This document shows positions 17,288 through 26,373 of a DNA stretch of 64,000 nucleotides, piece after piece. The stretch is from assembly GCF_902459685.1 (NCBI RefSeq), contig NZ_CABPSF010000001.1, positions 372,001 to 436,000 on the forward strand. Reading direction: 5' to 3'. Position 1 is the stretch's first letter. Every line of letters starts with the position of its first letter. The position numbers and the translations under genes were made by a program. The DNA is from Pandoraea iniqua. GTDB lineage: Bacteria > Pseudomonadota > Gammaproteobacteria > Burkholderiales > Burkholderiaceae. The notes below the pieces were generated by a model that made no database searches, was not told the DNA's origin, and worked only from the letters and a program-made list of their open reading frames with translations.

Positions 17288-18316
17288 GTGGCCAAGCCAG
17301 ACGCCAAGCCGAAAGCCAAGGCACCGCCCAAGCCGCGCGGCACAGCCGCCGGTGGTGCGCCCGAATCCGCCGATATTCCAGATACGCCTGAAGTCCCCCT
17401 TCAGCCGGGCATTCAGGCCTATCTCACCATGCTGGCGAGCGAGCGTAAGCTCGCCGCGCTCACCCTCGAGAACTACACCCGCGACCTGCGGCAATTGCAG
17501 ATGATGGCCAAAGACCGTCCGCTCGACGCGCTGGCACACGGCGACATCCGCAAGTTCGTGATGCAGATGCACAGTCAGGGGCTGGTTGGCCGCTCGATTG
17601 CCCGCAAGCTCTCGGCATGGCGCGGTTACTACGCGTGGCTGGCCCAGCGTTCCGCGCTGGCGGCGAACCCGGTCGACGGGGTGCGCGCGCCGAAGCAACC
17701 CAAGCCGCTGCCCAAGGCGCTGTCGCCCGATCAGGCGTCGGCGCTGGTCGAGCACTCGACCGGTACGTCGGCCGAAGCGCTGCGCAACCGGGCGATGTTC
17801 GAGTTGCTGTACTCGTCGGGCTTGCGGTTGTCGGAGCTGACCGGGCTCGATCATCGTTACGTGGAGGCCGATGCCTATCGCTCCGCGAGCTGGCTGGATC
17901 TGGCCGAACGCGAGGTGATCGTCACCGGTAAAGGCAACAAGCGACGCCGCGTGCCTGTGGGTGAGAAAGCGGTGCAAGCACTGACTGACTGGTTGAACAT
18001 CCGCACCGGGCTGACGGCTGCCGAGCCGCACGCCCTGTTTCTGTCCGCACGCGGCAAGCGGATTGGTGCGCGGGCCGTGCAGCAGGGCCTGTCGCGTCAT
18101 GCGCTGGCGGCAGGGCTGCCCACGCATGTCCATCCGCACATGCTGCGGCATTCGTTTGCGACCCACGTGTTGCAATCGTCGGGCGACCTCCGGGCCGTGC
18201 AGGAAATGCTCGGCCACAGCAACATTTCGACCACGCAGATCTACACGAAGCTCGACTTCCAGCATCTGGCCAAGGTCTACGATCAGGCACACCCGCGCGC
18301 CCGCAAGAAGACCTGA
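17288..18316 (+). CDS. xerC: tyrosine recombinase XerC
   Basis: 342 residues, GTG start. With XerD it resolves chromosome dimers at dif. The catalytic set is complete: Arg in SSGLRLSELTGLD, Lys in GKGNKRRR, HPHMLRHSFATH (H-x-x-R), His in LGHSNIST and Tyr in TTQIYTKLD. The N-terminal SAM-like core-binding domain spans about residues 37-120. The first 35 or so residues form a Lys/Pro/Ala-rich extension not usual in XerC, so a later start is possible. Position after DUF484 identifies it as housekeeping XerC, not a phage integrase. Confidence 0.93.
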   Translation: MAKPDAKPKAKAPPKPRGTAAGGAPESADIPDTPEVPLQPGIQAYLTMLASERKLAALTLENYTRDLRQLQMMAKDRPLDALAHGDIRKFVMQMHSQGLVGRSIARKLSAWRGYYAWLAQRSALAANPVDGVRAPKQPKPLPKALSPDQASALVEHSTGTSAEALRNRAMFELLYSSGLRLSELTGLDHRYVEADAYRSASWLDLAEREVIVTGKGNKRRRVPVGEKAVQALTDWLNIRTGLTAAEPHALFLSARGKRIGARAVQQGLSRHALAAGLPTHVHPHMLRHSFATHVLQSSGDLRAVQEMLGHSNISTTQIYTKLDFQHLAKVYDQAHPRARKKT

Positions 18317-18463
18317 GCCGGCGGTGGCGCTAGCCCGACTCGGTGTAGAATCGCGTCCTTCCCCTGCAAGTCCAGCCCGTGTGCCGACGCCCAGTCGTGG
18401 CGACGCCGCACGCCGTGCCGTAAGACTTGCCGCTCTCCGAATGCAACCGTTGGCCAGCTCCAC

Positions 18464-19678
18464 ATGAACACCTTGATCCTCAAGCCCGGCAAAGAAAAAT
18501 CCTTGCTGCGCCGCCATCCTTGGATTTACGCCACTGCCGTGGCGAATGTCGAAGGCAAACCGGCCTCCGGCGCGACGGTCGTGGTGCGCGCCGCCGACGG
18601 CCGCTTTCTGGCGCGTGCCGCGTTCAGCCCGGTCTCGGCCATTCGCGCCCGCGTCTGGACGTTCGACGAGAACGAACCGGTCGATCACGCCTTCTTCAAA
18701 CGCCGCGTGTCGGCGGCGCTAGCCTATCGCGAGCAGATGGTGCACGACACCGGCGCGACCCGCCTGATCTTCGGCGAGGCCGACGGCCTGCCGGGCCTGA
18801 TCGTCGACCGCTACCAGTCCGCACCGGGCCAGCCCGCGAGCGATCAGATCGTGTGCCAGTACATGGCTGCCGGCGTGGAAGTGTGGAAAGACGCCATTAC
18901 CAAGGCGCTCGTGGCCGCGACGGGCTGCCCGAACGTCTATGAACGCTCCGACGCCGCCGTGCGCGAGCGCGAAGGGCTGCCGAGCATTACCGGCGTGCTG
19001 GCCGGGGCCGAGCCGCCCGAAGCGCCCGAGTCGCTGACCACGCACGAGTGCGGCGTGAAGTACTACGTCGACGTGCGCCACGGCCACAAGACCGGTTTCT
19101 ACGTCGACCAGCGCGACAACCGTCTGCTGGTCAAGCAACAGGCCAAGGGCCGCGACGTGCTGAACTGCTTCTGCTACACGGGCGGTTTCTCGCTCGCGGC
19201 ACTGGCCGGCGGTGCGCAGAGCGTGCTGTCGATCGATTCGTCGGGCGAGGCGCTGGCGATAGGCGCGCGCAACGTCGAACTCAACGGCTTCGACGCCTCG
19301 CGTACCGAATGGCGCGACGCCGATGTGTTCAAGACGCTGCGGGCCTTGCGTGAAGAGGGACGCACCTTCGACATGATCGTGCTCGACCCGCCGAAGTTCG
19401 CCCCGTCGGCGCACCACGTCGACCGCGCCGCGCGTGCCTACAAGGACATCAATCTGGCCGGTTTCAAGCTGCTGCGCCCGGGTGGTCAGTTGCTGACGTA
19501 TTCGTGCTCGGGGGCTATCGACGCCGATCTGTTCCAGAAGATCGTGGCCGGTGCTGCGGTCGACGCGGGTGTCGATGCGCGTATCCTGCGCCGCCTGTCG
19601 GCGGGCATGGATCACCCGATGCTCACGCAATTCCCCGAAGGCGAGTACCTCAAGGGCCTCTGGCTTCAGCGCATCTGA
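18464..19678 (+). CDS. rlmI: 23S rRNA m5C methyltransferase RlmI-like
   Basis: 404 residues, close to E. coli RlmI, which methylates C1962 of 23S rRNA. An N-terminal PUA domain (LKPGKEKSLLRRHPWIYATAV) precedes an RlmI-type middle domain (VDRYQ motif) and a Rossmann methyltransferase core. SAM-binding motif I is VLNCFCYTGGFSLAAL, motif IV is LDPPKFAP and the catalytic cysteine lies in LLTYSCSG. It starts 147 bp after xerC, so a separate promoter is likely. Confidence 0.9.
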   Translation: MNTLILKPGKEKSLLRRHPWIYATAVANVEGKPASGATVVVRAADGRFLARAAFSPVSAIRARVWTFDENEPVDHAFFKRRVSAALAYREQMVHDTGATRLIFGEADGLPGLIVDRYQSAPGQPASDQIVCQYMAAGVEVWKDAITKALVAATGCPNVYERSDAAVREREGLPSITGVLAGAEPPEAPESLTTHECGVKYYVDVRHGHKTGFYVDQRDNRLLVKQQAKGRDVLNCFCYTGGFSLAALAGGAQSVLSIDSSGEALAIGARNVELNGFDASRTEWRDADVFKTLRALREEGRTFDMIVLDPPKFAPSAHHVDRAARAYKDINLAGFKLLRPGGQLLTYSCSGAIDADLFQKIVAGAAVDAGVDARILRRLSAGMDHPMLTQFPEGEYLKGLWLQRI

Positions 19679-19728
19679 GGTGCCCCGGGGCGCAGGCCCC
19701 GGACGTTACCGCCAACGCGCGGCGCAAA

Positions 19729-20604
19729 TCAGCCCAGCGTGAGCGCGACGACACCCAGCGCAATCAGTACCGCGCCGCCGACCCGGCGGCGCATCTCGCC
19801 TTCGCCCAGCAGCCGTACCCCGAGCAGGGCCGCCACCATCATCGACATCTCCCGCGCCGGGGCCACGTGCGAGACGGGTGCGTATTGAAGCGCCGTCAGA
19901 ATCAGGAAATAGGACATCGGCGAGATCAGCGCAATCAGCACGATCTTGCGCCAGTTGGCGCGCCAGAGCAGCGACACTCTGGCCGGCCGCGACAGCGCCA
20001 CCGGGGCGGACAGCACCACGCGCACCACGTTCTCGAGGTAGTAGTAGACGAGCGGCACGAGCATCAGCGTCTTGACGGCGTAAGCATCGGCCAGCGTATA
20101 CGCCGCGATGAAGGCGCCGGTGAGCACGCCCCAGCCGGCCCCGGCATGCATGGTGCCGCGCCGGAACAGCCGCTCGCCCCCGGCGATGATCAGCACGCCG
20201 CCGACCACCAGCCCGATGCCGACGAGTGCCAGCCAGCCCGGGCGTTCACCCAGCAGGACGATTGCGCCGAGCGACGAGAGCAACGGCCCGGTACCGCGTG
20301 CGAGCGGGTACACCACCGAGAGGTCGCCGACCCGGTAACCGCGTTGCAGCACCAGCGTGTAGCCATAGTGGAGCAGGGCGCTCAGGGCGATGACGGCCCA
20401 GCCGCGCCAGTCTGGCCAGTCGGCGTGTGAGCCGATGAGAAAGAACAGCGCGAGCGGCGTGTAGAGCACGACCGTCAGCAGCGCGTAGAGAAAGACCAGT
20501 TGGGGGCCGCCACCTTCCGTGGTGTCGATGCGTTTTGCCAGAAAATTCCACGTGGCATGCAGAAAAGCGGCGGTAACAACGAAGGCGAGGGCGGTCGGCG
20601 ACAT
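19729..20604 (-). CDS. EamA/DMT-superfamily permease
   Basis: 291 residues with about ten hydrophobic segments in two EamA-like halves (ALAFVVTAAFLHATWNFLAK at the N-terminus, a second half starting near GVLTGAFIAAYTLADAYAV). Such proteins export metabolites or amino acids; the substrate is not predictable. It is divergent from zur, and the shared 135-bp intergenic region contains the zinc-operator candidate, so zinc-linked control is possible but unproved. ATG 20604 has no obvious ribosome site. Confidence 0.8.
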   Translation of the reverse strand: MSPTALAFVVTAAFLHATWNFLAKRIDTTEGGGPQLVFLYALLTVVLYTPLALFFLIGSHADWPDWRGWAVIALSALLHYGYTLVLQRGYRVGDLSVVYPLARGTGPLLSSLGAIVLLGERPGWLALVGIGLVVGGVLIIAGGERLFRRGTMHAGAGWGVLTGAFIAAYTLADAYAVKTLMLVPLVYYYLENVVRVVLSAPVALSRPARVSLLWRANWRKIVLIALISPMSYFLILTALQYAPVSHVAPAREMSMMVAALLGVRLLGEGEMRRRVGGAVLIALGVVALTLG

Positions 20605-20693
20605 GGCAGGAGGCGTTTTTTGTGACAATTGTATGACGCATCGCCTGTCTGCTTTCCGCCAATTTGGGTGGACATCCCGTGAAATGCCCACTT

Positions 20694-20710
20694 TTGCAAC
20701 TCGGTTGCAG
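20694..20710. promoter_or_regulatory. candidate Zur operator upstream of zur
   Basis: TTGCAAC-TCG-GTTGCAG, an inverted repeat with 7-3-7 spacing. The same motif occurs upstream of the ZnuD transcription unit at 23483-23499. It overlaps the -35 box of the predicted zur promoter, which fits autorepression. Confidence 0.65.
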
Positions 20711-20733
20711 CGTTCACGGCGCTGTGCTTAAAT
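20705..20733 (+). promoter_or_regulatory. predicted sigma-70 promoter of zur
   Basis: -35 TTGCAG (20705-20710), 17-bp spacer, -10 TTAAAT (20728-20733). The expected start point, about 7 bp downstream, falls on the A of the zur ATG at 20740. No ribosome site lies upstream, so the mRNA may be leaderless. Confidence 0.55.
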
Positions 20734-20739
20734 CGATTC

Positions 20740-21234
20740 ATGAGCCTTACTCAACTACAACCGTATCTGGAAGCCGCCCGCGCGAGCTTGCAGGAGCAAT
20801 CGGGGCGCGTGACTTCGGGACGTGTCCGTGTACTGGCCCTGCTGCTCAAGGCAGGCCGCCCGCTCACCCATCAGGAAGTGCTGGCCGATCTGGCGACCGA
20901 CGCCGATCCGCTCGACCGTGTGACCGCCTATCGCGTGCTCGACTGGCTGGTCGCGCAGGGCTGGGCGATCAAGCAGGCCGGCGACGATCGCATCTTCCGG
21001 TTCGTCATGGCCGAGCACGTCGACCCGCAGCGGGCCGCCTCGCCGCGTCCGCATACGCAACACGGTCATTTCCGTTGTGTACGCTGCCACCGCACGTTCT
21101 GCCTTGACGATTGGCCCCAGCATCCCCAATTAAGTGAGCGCGAACTCAAGCGCCTGCCCAAGGGATTCGTGGGCGAACAGGTCGAGCTGATGATTCACGG
21201 CACTTGCGCCCAGTGCGCGGGCGCCCCCAACTGA
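20740..21234 (+). CDS. zur: Fur-family regulator, Zur type
   Basis: 164 residues. An N-terminal winged helix (RVLALLLKAGRPLTHQEVLADL, DRVTAYRVLDWLVAQG) is followed by a metal-binding dimer domain. Two CxxC pairs (CVRCHRTFC and CAQC near the C-terminus) give the structural zinc site, with His residues in HTQHGHFRCVRCH. The Zur call over Fur or PerR rests on context: a CobW GTPase gene is 91 bp downstream, a ZnuD-like receptor is 3.4 kb downstream, and both promoters share an operator motif. Zur represses zinc uptake when zinc is sufficient. Confidence 0.85.
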   Translation: MSLTQLQPYLEAARASLQEQSGRVTSGRVRVLALLLKAGRPLTHQEVLADLATDADPLDRVTAYRVLDWLVAQGWAIKQAGDDRIFRFVMAEHVDPQRAASPRPHTQHGHFRCVRCHRTFCLDDWPQHPQLSERELKRLPKGFVGEQVELMIHGTCAQCAGAPN

Positions 21235-21325
21235 CGCGTGCCAAGCCGCTTTTTGCCAGCTCGGGTACATTGAGCGGCATTCCAGCGGCCTGCGGCACAC
21301 CGCTTCACTACAGGACATTGCATTC

Positions 21326-22426
21326 ATGACCCCCGTCACTATCCTGACCGGCTTTCTCGGCAGCGGGAAAACCACGCTGCTCAAGCGCATCCTGACCGAA
21401 GCGCACGGCATGAAGATCGCCGTGATCGAGAACGAGTTCGGCGAAGAGAACATCGATAACGACATCCTCGTGCAGGAAAACGCCGAGCAGATCGTGCAGA
21501 TGAGCAACGGCTGCATCTGCTGCACGATTCGTGGCGATCTGGTGCAGGCGCTGTCCGATCTGAATAGCCAGCGCGATGCCGGCACGATCCAGTTCGACCG
21601 CGTGGTCATCGAGACCACCGGTCTGGCCAACCCGGGCCCGGTGGCGCAGACCTTCTTCATCGACGATGAAGTGGCCGACACCTACCGTCTGGACGCCATC
21701 ATCACGCTGGTGGACGCCAAGCACGCCCAGAAGCAACTCGACGAGCACGAAGTGGTGCAGCGTCAGGTCGGTTTTGCCGACCGTCTGTTCATCACCAAGG
21801 CCGATCTGGTGACGCCCGAGGCCGTGGGCGACCTGAAGCATCGCCTCGCCCACATGAACCCGCGCGCGCCGCAGCAGGTGGTCGATTTCGGCAAGGCCGA
21901 TTTGAAAGAGATCTTCGACATTCACGGTTTCAACCTGAACGACAAGCTCGACATCGATCCGGAATTCCTCGCCGCCGCCGATCACGCGCACGACCATGAT
22001 CATGGGCATGATCACGGACATGAGCACGGCCATGACCATGGTGATCATTCGCATTGCGACCACGATCACGGCCACTGTGATCACGAAGGTCACGATCATG
22101 GCCACCACCATCATCACGCCCATCACGACGACGCCATCAAGTCGTTCGTGTTCCGCAGTGAAAAGCAGTTTGATCCGGCCAAGCTGGAGGATTTCTTAGG
22201 AAGCATCCTCCAGGTGTACGGCGAACGCTTATTGCGTTATAAAGGCGTATTAAACATGCGCGGCATCGACCGCCGGGTCGTGTTCCAGGGCGTGCACCAG
22301 ATGATGGGCAGCGACGTGGGCACGAAATGGCAACCGGGCGAGACACCGAATACCAAGATGGTGTTCATCGGTGCCGAGCTGCCGAAAGACATCATCCTGC
22401 AAGGGCTGGAGCGCTGTCTGGTCTGA
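21326..22426 (+). CDS. CobW-family (COG0523) GTPase, zinc metallochaperone type
   Basis: 366 residues. G3E GTPase motifs are GFLGSGKTT (Walker A, residues 9-17), ENEFGE, the metal-binding CICC (63-66) in NGCICCTIRGDL, ETTGLANPGP and the NKxD-like TKAD. A long His/Asp-rich insertion (about residues 217-262) is followed by the CobW C-terminal domain. This is the ZigA/YeiR/ZNG1 class that hydrolyses GTP to move zinc to client proteins under starvation. It follows zur by 91 bp without its own operator, so a zur-cobW operon is likely. The His-rich stretch may store or capture zinc. Confidence 0.88.
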   Translation: MTPVTILTGFLGSGKTTLLKRILTEAHGMKIAVIENEFGEENIDNDILVQENAEQIVQMSNGCICCTIRGDLVQALSDLNSQRDAGTIQFDRVVIETTGLANPGPVAQTFFIDDEVADTYRLDAIITLVDAKHAQKQLDEHEVVQRQVGFADRLFITKADLVTPEAVGDLKHRLAHMNPRAPQQVVDFGKADLKEIFDIHGFNLNDKLDIDPEFLAAADHAHDHDHGHDHGHEHGHDHGDHSHCDHDHGHCDHEGHDHGHHHHHAHHDDAIKSFVFRSEKQFDPAKLEDFLGSILQVYGERLLRYKGVLNMRGIDRRVVFQGVHQMMGSDVGTKWQPGETPNTKMVFIGAELPKDIILQGLERCLV

Positions 22427-22560
22427 GCGGGACCGCCGTTTTGGGCAACGGGAAACCCCTTAAACGGGGCTGTTGACCGATTCGGTTACAATAGCTGCCC
22501 ACTGGGTTGCCGCCAGCGAATTCACGCGGCATACCGGGGGGAAGGCAGGGGAGCACCGCA

Positions 22561-23235
22561 ATGGCCACCGCCTCTCGCAAGACAGCCACCGCACGCCCCA
22601 CGCGCCGGGCAGAACCGGCGCCGGATGCGGGCGCCAAGCGTGCTCCAGCAGGCAAGCCGAAGACGGGTGAGAAAGCCGCCGCCAAGAAGGGGCCGCCCAA
22701 ATCACCCGGCAGGAACGTAACCCAGGACGCCGCCAGCGGCACCGCCGGCAAGCAAGACGCTCCACCCGCTAAAGGAGCGTCGCCGGACTATCCGAAAGAG
22801 ACGCCACAAAAACCCATGAGCAAGAAAAGACTTTTGACCGAGGCCGAAATTCTGAAGATGGGCGAGAAGGACTACATGAATGAAGATCAACTCGCCTTCT
22901 TCAAGGATCGTCTGGAAAAGCTGCAAGAGGAAATTCTGCGTAACGCCGGCCAGACGACCGAGAACCTCCGCGAAACCATTCTCGTACCTGATCCGGCCGA
23001 CCGCGCCACGATCGAAGAAGAACACGCACTCGAGCTGCGCACCCGCGACCGCGAGCGCAAGCTGCTGAAGAAGGTGCAACAGTCGCTCGCCCGCATCGAA
23101 TCGGGTGAATACGGCTGGTGCGAAGAAACCGGCGAGCCGATTGGCATCCCGCGTTTGCTCGCCCGCCCGACGGCCACGCTGTCGCTCGAAGCACAAGAGC
23201 GTCGCGAGCTGCGTCAGAAACTGTTTGGTGATTGA
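22561..23235 (+). CDS. dksA: DksA, RNA polymerase secondary-channel factor, with basic N-terminal extension
   Basis: 224 residues. The conserved DksA body begins at MSKKRLLTEAEIL (residue 86) with the coiled-coil tip region and the DPADRATIEEEHALELRTRDRE block. Of the four finger cysteines of E. coli DksA only one remains (Cys187 in WCEETGEPIGIPR); the second pair reads SLEAQ. It is therefore a zinc-independent type, usual in this bacterial group as far as I recall. ATG 22561 has a GGGGAG site, whereas the internal ATG 22816 has none. The 85-residue Lys/Pro/Ala-rich extension is thus likely translated. A TACAAT -10-like box lies at 22487-22492. Confidence 0.9.
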   Translation: MATASRKTATARPTRRAEPAPDAGAKRAPAGKPKTGEKAAAKKGPPKSPGRNVTQDAASGTAGKQDAPPAKGASPDYPKETPQKPMSKKRLLTEAEILKMGEKDYMNEDQLAFFKDRLEKLQEEILRNAGQTTENLRETILVPDPADRATIEEEHALELRTRDRERKLLKKVQQSLARIESGEYGWCEETGEPIGIPRLLARPTATLSLEAQERRELRQKLFGD

Positions 23236-23251
23236 TTGGAACGCGATTTGA

Positions 23252-23280
23252 ACCTGATTTGAATCCGCTTCAAGTCAGGT
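23252..23280 (+). other. hairpin downstream of dksA
   Basis: A 12-bp stem (23252-23263 with 23269-23280, one T-G pair) with a 5-nt TCCGC loop. No T-run follows. It lies between the dksA stop and the true terminator and may protect the 3' end of the message. Confidence 0.45.
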
Positions 23281-23353
23281 CCGAATCGATTGCTTTCGAA
23301 ATGCATTAAAGCCAGGCACCGCGCGGTGGCGGTGCTTCGGCTCCTCGGTTTGC

Positions 23354-23388
23354 AAAGGGCATGTCTTCGTGACATGCCTTTTTTGTTT
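23354..23388 (+). terminator. intrinsic terminator of dksA
   Basis: GGCATGTC-TTCGT-GACATGCC stem-loop flanked by AAAG and CTTTTTT, so the stem extends into the T-run. It separates dksA from the downstream zinc-uptake unit. Confidence 0.92.
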
Positions 23389-23481
23389 TCTCTTTTTGAT
23401 CGAGAGGGCACCCGAGGGGGCCGACTGTCGCCTGCGCGCAACGTCACACAACGCTCGCGGTAGGGGCTGCTTTATGGCAGA

Positions 23482-23500
23482 ATTGCAACTCAGTTGCAAT
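23482..23500. promoter_or_regulatory. candidate Zur operator upstream of the ZnuD unit
   Basis: ATTGCAACT-C-AGTTGCAAT is a perfect 19-bp palindrome. Its core TTGCAAC-TCA-GTTGCAA has the same 7-3-7 layout as the site upstream of zur. It lies 20 bp before the ATG of the small His-rich protein. No convincing -35/-10 pair could be placed around it. Confidence 0.68.
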
Positions 23501-23520
23501 TAAGCTTTGCCATCTCTTCC

Positions 23521-23994
23521 ATGCCGTCCTTCCCGTTCCCCTTCCGATACTGGCGTGCGCGTCTGCGCACCCCGGTGAATCGTGGGCGCAGCGGTTGGGT
23601 CGCATGGCTCATCGTGGCGCTGCTGTGCGTGCAGATGTGGGGCTTGCAGCACGAAATCGTGCACGCCCGGCAACTGTCGGACATCGGCGTGTCGGCGCTC
23701 GCCGCAGATACGGATGCCGATACCGATGCCGATGCCGACGTCGATGACGATGCCGACGCGCAGAACGCATGGGCGCCGGTCAGCGCGAGCCTCGCTCACG
23801 CAGCCTACGGCAGCCATCACCATCACTGCCATTTGTTCGAAGGCGCGACGTTGGCGGCCGCCATGGCTGTCGCGGTGCTGGAATGGCGCGCCGATCGCCA
23901 CACAGATCTCACACCATCGCGTGCCACCGGCCGCTCGCATGCCAGCGCACTCACGCTGTCGTTTCGCTCCCGCGCCCCGCCTGTCACGGTCTGA
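23521..23994 (+). CDS. small His-rich membrane-anchored protein, zinc-uptake context
   Basis: 157 residues, no family named with certainty. One hydrophobic segment near residues 26-40 (SGWVAWLIVALLCVQMWGLQ) is followed by HEIVH, a repetitive Asp/Ala/Thr linker (codons GAT/GCC repeated, 23700-23760) and a GSHHHHCHLFEG cluster that looks metal-binding. A second hydrophobic stretch (ATLAAAMAVAVLEW) follows. Short proteins with this plan often precede TonB receptors. The start lies 20 bp after the zinc operator and 193 bp before the receptor gene. I infer a periplasmic metal-relay or accessory role. Confidence 0.7.
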   Translation: MPSFPFPFRYWRARLRTPVNRGRSGWVAWLIVALLCVQMWGLQHEIVHARQLSDIGVSALAADTDADTDADADVDDDADAQNAWAPVSASLAHAAYGSHHHHCHLFEGATLAAAMAVAVLEWRADRHTDLTPSRATGRSHASALTLSFRSRAPPVTV

Positions 23995-24186
23995 TCTTCC
24001 ACGCGCTGCACGCGCGAATTCCCGCTGAACGTTATTCATTTGCCACACAGCTTGGCGGCGTTGCCGACGGCTGCGGGCAAGGTCGCCATTCGTCTGCGCC
24101 CACGCGGCTGCGGCGCATGTTGCGACGGCGTTCGTGCGTGCCGATCGACGGGTACCCCGTCTCAGACCTGACAACACAACAACGAC

Positions 24187-26355
24187 ATGGCATCTCCTAC
24201 CTTCAACGTGGCGCGTGCGCGCGCTGCGGTCTCGTTCTCCTTTGCCCCGGTACCGCTCGCCGTTTGCCTGACGCTGGCCTTCGCAGCGATGCAGGCGAAT
24301 GCGGCTGACGCGACCCCCGCCGCCACCAACGCCAGCACCGCCGCCACACCTAACGCCACCACCGTCCCCACCTCCGCGACCGTCCCCGGCGCCGACGCGC
24401 TGGCACTCTCGACGACCTTCGTCACCGGCAACCCGCTCGGCCGGGCGGCGGCCGATCTCACGGTGCCCGTCACGGCACTCGACGGCCGCGCGCTAGTGCT
24501 GCGCCGTACCGGCACCCTTGGCGAGACACTCGACGGCTTGCCCGGCGTCTCATCGACTTCGTACGGTCCGAACGTGAGCCGCCCGATCATTCGCGGTCTC
24601 GATGGCGACCGCATCCGCGTGCTGCAAAACGGCACGGGCGCGCTCGACGCGTCGTCGCTGTCTTACGACCACGCCGTGGCCCAAGACCCGCTCTCCATCG
24701 AGCGCATCGAAATCGTGCGCGGTCCGGCGGCGCTACTCTATGGCGGCAATGCCGTGGGCGGCGTGGTCAACACCATCGACAACCGCATTCCGCGCGAGCC
24801 GATCAACGGCGTCTCGGGCGCGACCGATCTGAGTTACGGCGGCGCCAATCGCGAGCGTGCAGGCGCGGCGTTGATCGAAGTGGGTAACGGCCAGTTTGCG
24901 TTCCACGTCGACGGCTTCGCACGCAAGAGCACGGACCTGCGCATCCCGGGGTTCGCGCGTTCTGCACAACAGCGCGCCCGTGACCCCGAAGGCACCGAGC
25001 AGCCGTCGGGCACCTTGCCCAACAGCAATGGGCAGGCGAGCGGTGCGGCCGTCGGTGCGTCGTGGACGTGGGCGAACGGCTATAGCGGTTTGTCCTACTC
25101 CGGTTACGACTCCGACTACGGCACGGTGGCGGAAGAAAACACGCGCATCCGGCTGCGTCAGCAGCGCCTCGCACTGGCGAGCGAAGTGCGCAATTTGAGC
25201 GGTCCGTTCACGGCCCTCAAGTTCAACTTCGGCTACACCGACTACGAGCACAAGGAGATCGAAAACGGCGAGACCGGCACGACCTTCAAGAACCACGGTT
25301 ACGAGGGACGTATCGAAGCACGTCACGCGAAGATCGGTCCGTTCGAAGGGGCCGTCGGCGTGCAGTTCTCGCAGAACACTTTCTCGGCGCTCGGTGAAGA
25401 GGCGTTCGTGCCGAAGAGCGATACCAGCAACGTGGCGCTTTTCGCGCTCGAAGAATGGGCCGTGAATCAAGCCGTGAAGCTCTCGTTCGGTGCGCGCATC
25501 GAACACACGCGCGTGAAGCCGACCGCGGGGGGCAGCGAGCGCTTCGACAATCTGCCGACGCGCAACTTCACGCCGGGCAGTGTCTCGGCGGGCGCCGTCT
25601 TCGCGCTGGCGCCGGCTTGGTCGGTCGCGCTGAACACGTCGTATACCGAACGCGCGCCGACCTTCTACGAGTTGTATGCCAACGGCCCGCACGCGGCGAC
25701 CGGCATCTGGGAAATCGGCAATACGCAATCGAAGCTTGAAAAGGCGTTCTCGACCGACCTGTCGCTGCGCTATGCGAACGGTCCGCACAAGGGCAGCGTC
25801 GGCGTGTTCTACAGCCGCTTCTCCAATTTCATTGCGCTGGAGAACACCGGACGTTCGGTGAATGACGAAGGCGAGGAGGTGAGCTCGGGCGGTAAGCCGG
25901 TCTATCAATATGCGGGCGTGCCGGCCGAACTTTACGGCGTGGAAGCCGAAGGCCGCGCTCGGGTATGGCAGGGCTACGGCAACGTCGATGTGGAACTGCG
26001 GGGCGACTACACGCTGGGCCGCAACCGCGACACCGGCGAGCCGCTGCCGCGTATTGCACCGCTGCGTCTGACGGCGGCGCTCGCCTACGGCCTCGGCCCG
26101 TGGGGCGCGCGCGTGGAGGTGGTGCATGCGAGCAATCAGGGACGTGTGCCGGCGGGTGACCTGACGACCAACGGCTACACCACACTCGGCGCGGCGCTCA
26201 CCTATCAGTTCAAGACCGGTGGCGCGCAGTGGCTGGCGTATCTCAAGGGCGAAAACCTGACGAATCAGGAAGTGCGTCTGGCCAGCTCGTTCCTGCGCGA
26301 CATTGCACCGCAGGGCGGCCGTGCGGTGCGCGTCGGTCTGCGTACTACGTTCTAA
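24187..26355 (+). CDS. znuD: TonB-dependent receptor, ZnuD-like zinc importer
   Basis: 722 residues. An N-terminal signal segment is followed by an Ala/Thr-rich linker. The plug domain has [31 protein letters not shown], the [11 protein letters not shown] block, [11 protein letters not shown] and [10 protein letters not shown]. This series is distinctive for ZnuD/zinc-piracy receptors. A 22-stranded barrel follows, ending in aromatic [21 protein letters not shown]. It imports zinc, or possibly a chelate, across the outer membrane using TonB energy. It lies downstream of the small His-rich gene under the same operator, which supports Zur control. No TonB or ABC zinc transporter gene is in the window. 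Confidence 0.85.
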   Translation: MASPTFNVARARAAVSFSFAPVPLAVCLTLAFAAMQANAADATPAATNASTAATPNATTVPTSATVPGADALALSTTFVTGNPLGRAAADLTVPVTALDGRALVLRRTGTLGETLDGLPGVSSTSYGPNVSRPIIRGLDGDRIRVLQNGTGALDASSLSYDHAVAQDPLSIERIEIVRGPAALLYGGNAVGGVVNTIDNRIPREPINGVSGATDLSYGGANRERAGAALIEVGNGQFAFHVDGFARKSTDLRIPGFARSAQQRARDPEGTEQPSGTLPNSNGQASGAAVGASWTWANGYSGLSYSGYDSDYGTVAEENTRIRLRQQRLALASEVRNLSGPFTALKFNFGYTDYEHKEIENGETGTTFKNHGYEGRIEARHAKIGPFEGAVGVQFSQNTFSALGEEAFVPKSDTSNVALFALEEWAVNQAVKLSFGARIEHTRVKPTAGGSERFDNLPTRNFTPGSVSAGAVFALAPAWSVALNTSYTERAPTFYELYANGPHAATGIWEIGNTQSKLEKAFSTDLSLRYANGPHKGSVGVFYSRFSNFIALENTGRSVNDEGEEVSSGGKPVYQYAGVPAELYGVEAEGRARVWQGYGNVDVELRGDYTLGRNRDTGEPLPRIAPLRLTAALAYGLGPWGARVEVVHASNQGRVPAGDLTTNGYTTLGAALTYQFKTGGAQWLAYLKGENLTNQEVRLASSFLRDIAPQGGRAVRVGLRTTF

Positions 26356-26373
26356 GCAGAACCTGCCGCACAA

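Noticed and set aside
17288-18316. Tyrosine recombinase as sign of an integrated element
   Set aside because: Context (dapF, DUF484) and full XerC motifs make it the housekeeping recombinase; no attachment repeats or phage genes are near.
16196-18688. An 830-codon open frame on the minus strand opposite dapF, the DUF484 gene and xerC
   Set aside because: It is the antisense shadow of three well-supported genes in high-G+C DNA, is Arg/Gly/His-rich and shows no domain.
23697-23765. GAT/GCC-rich repeat as a microsatellite or RNA element
   Set aside because: It is in frame and encodes an Asp/Ala/Thr linker, so protein-level low complexity explains it.
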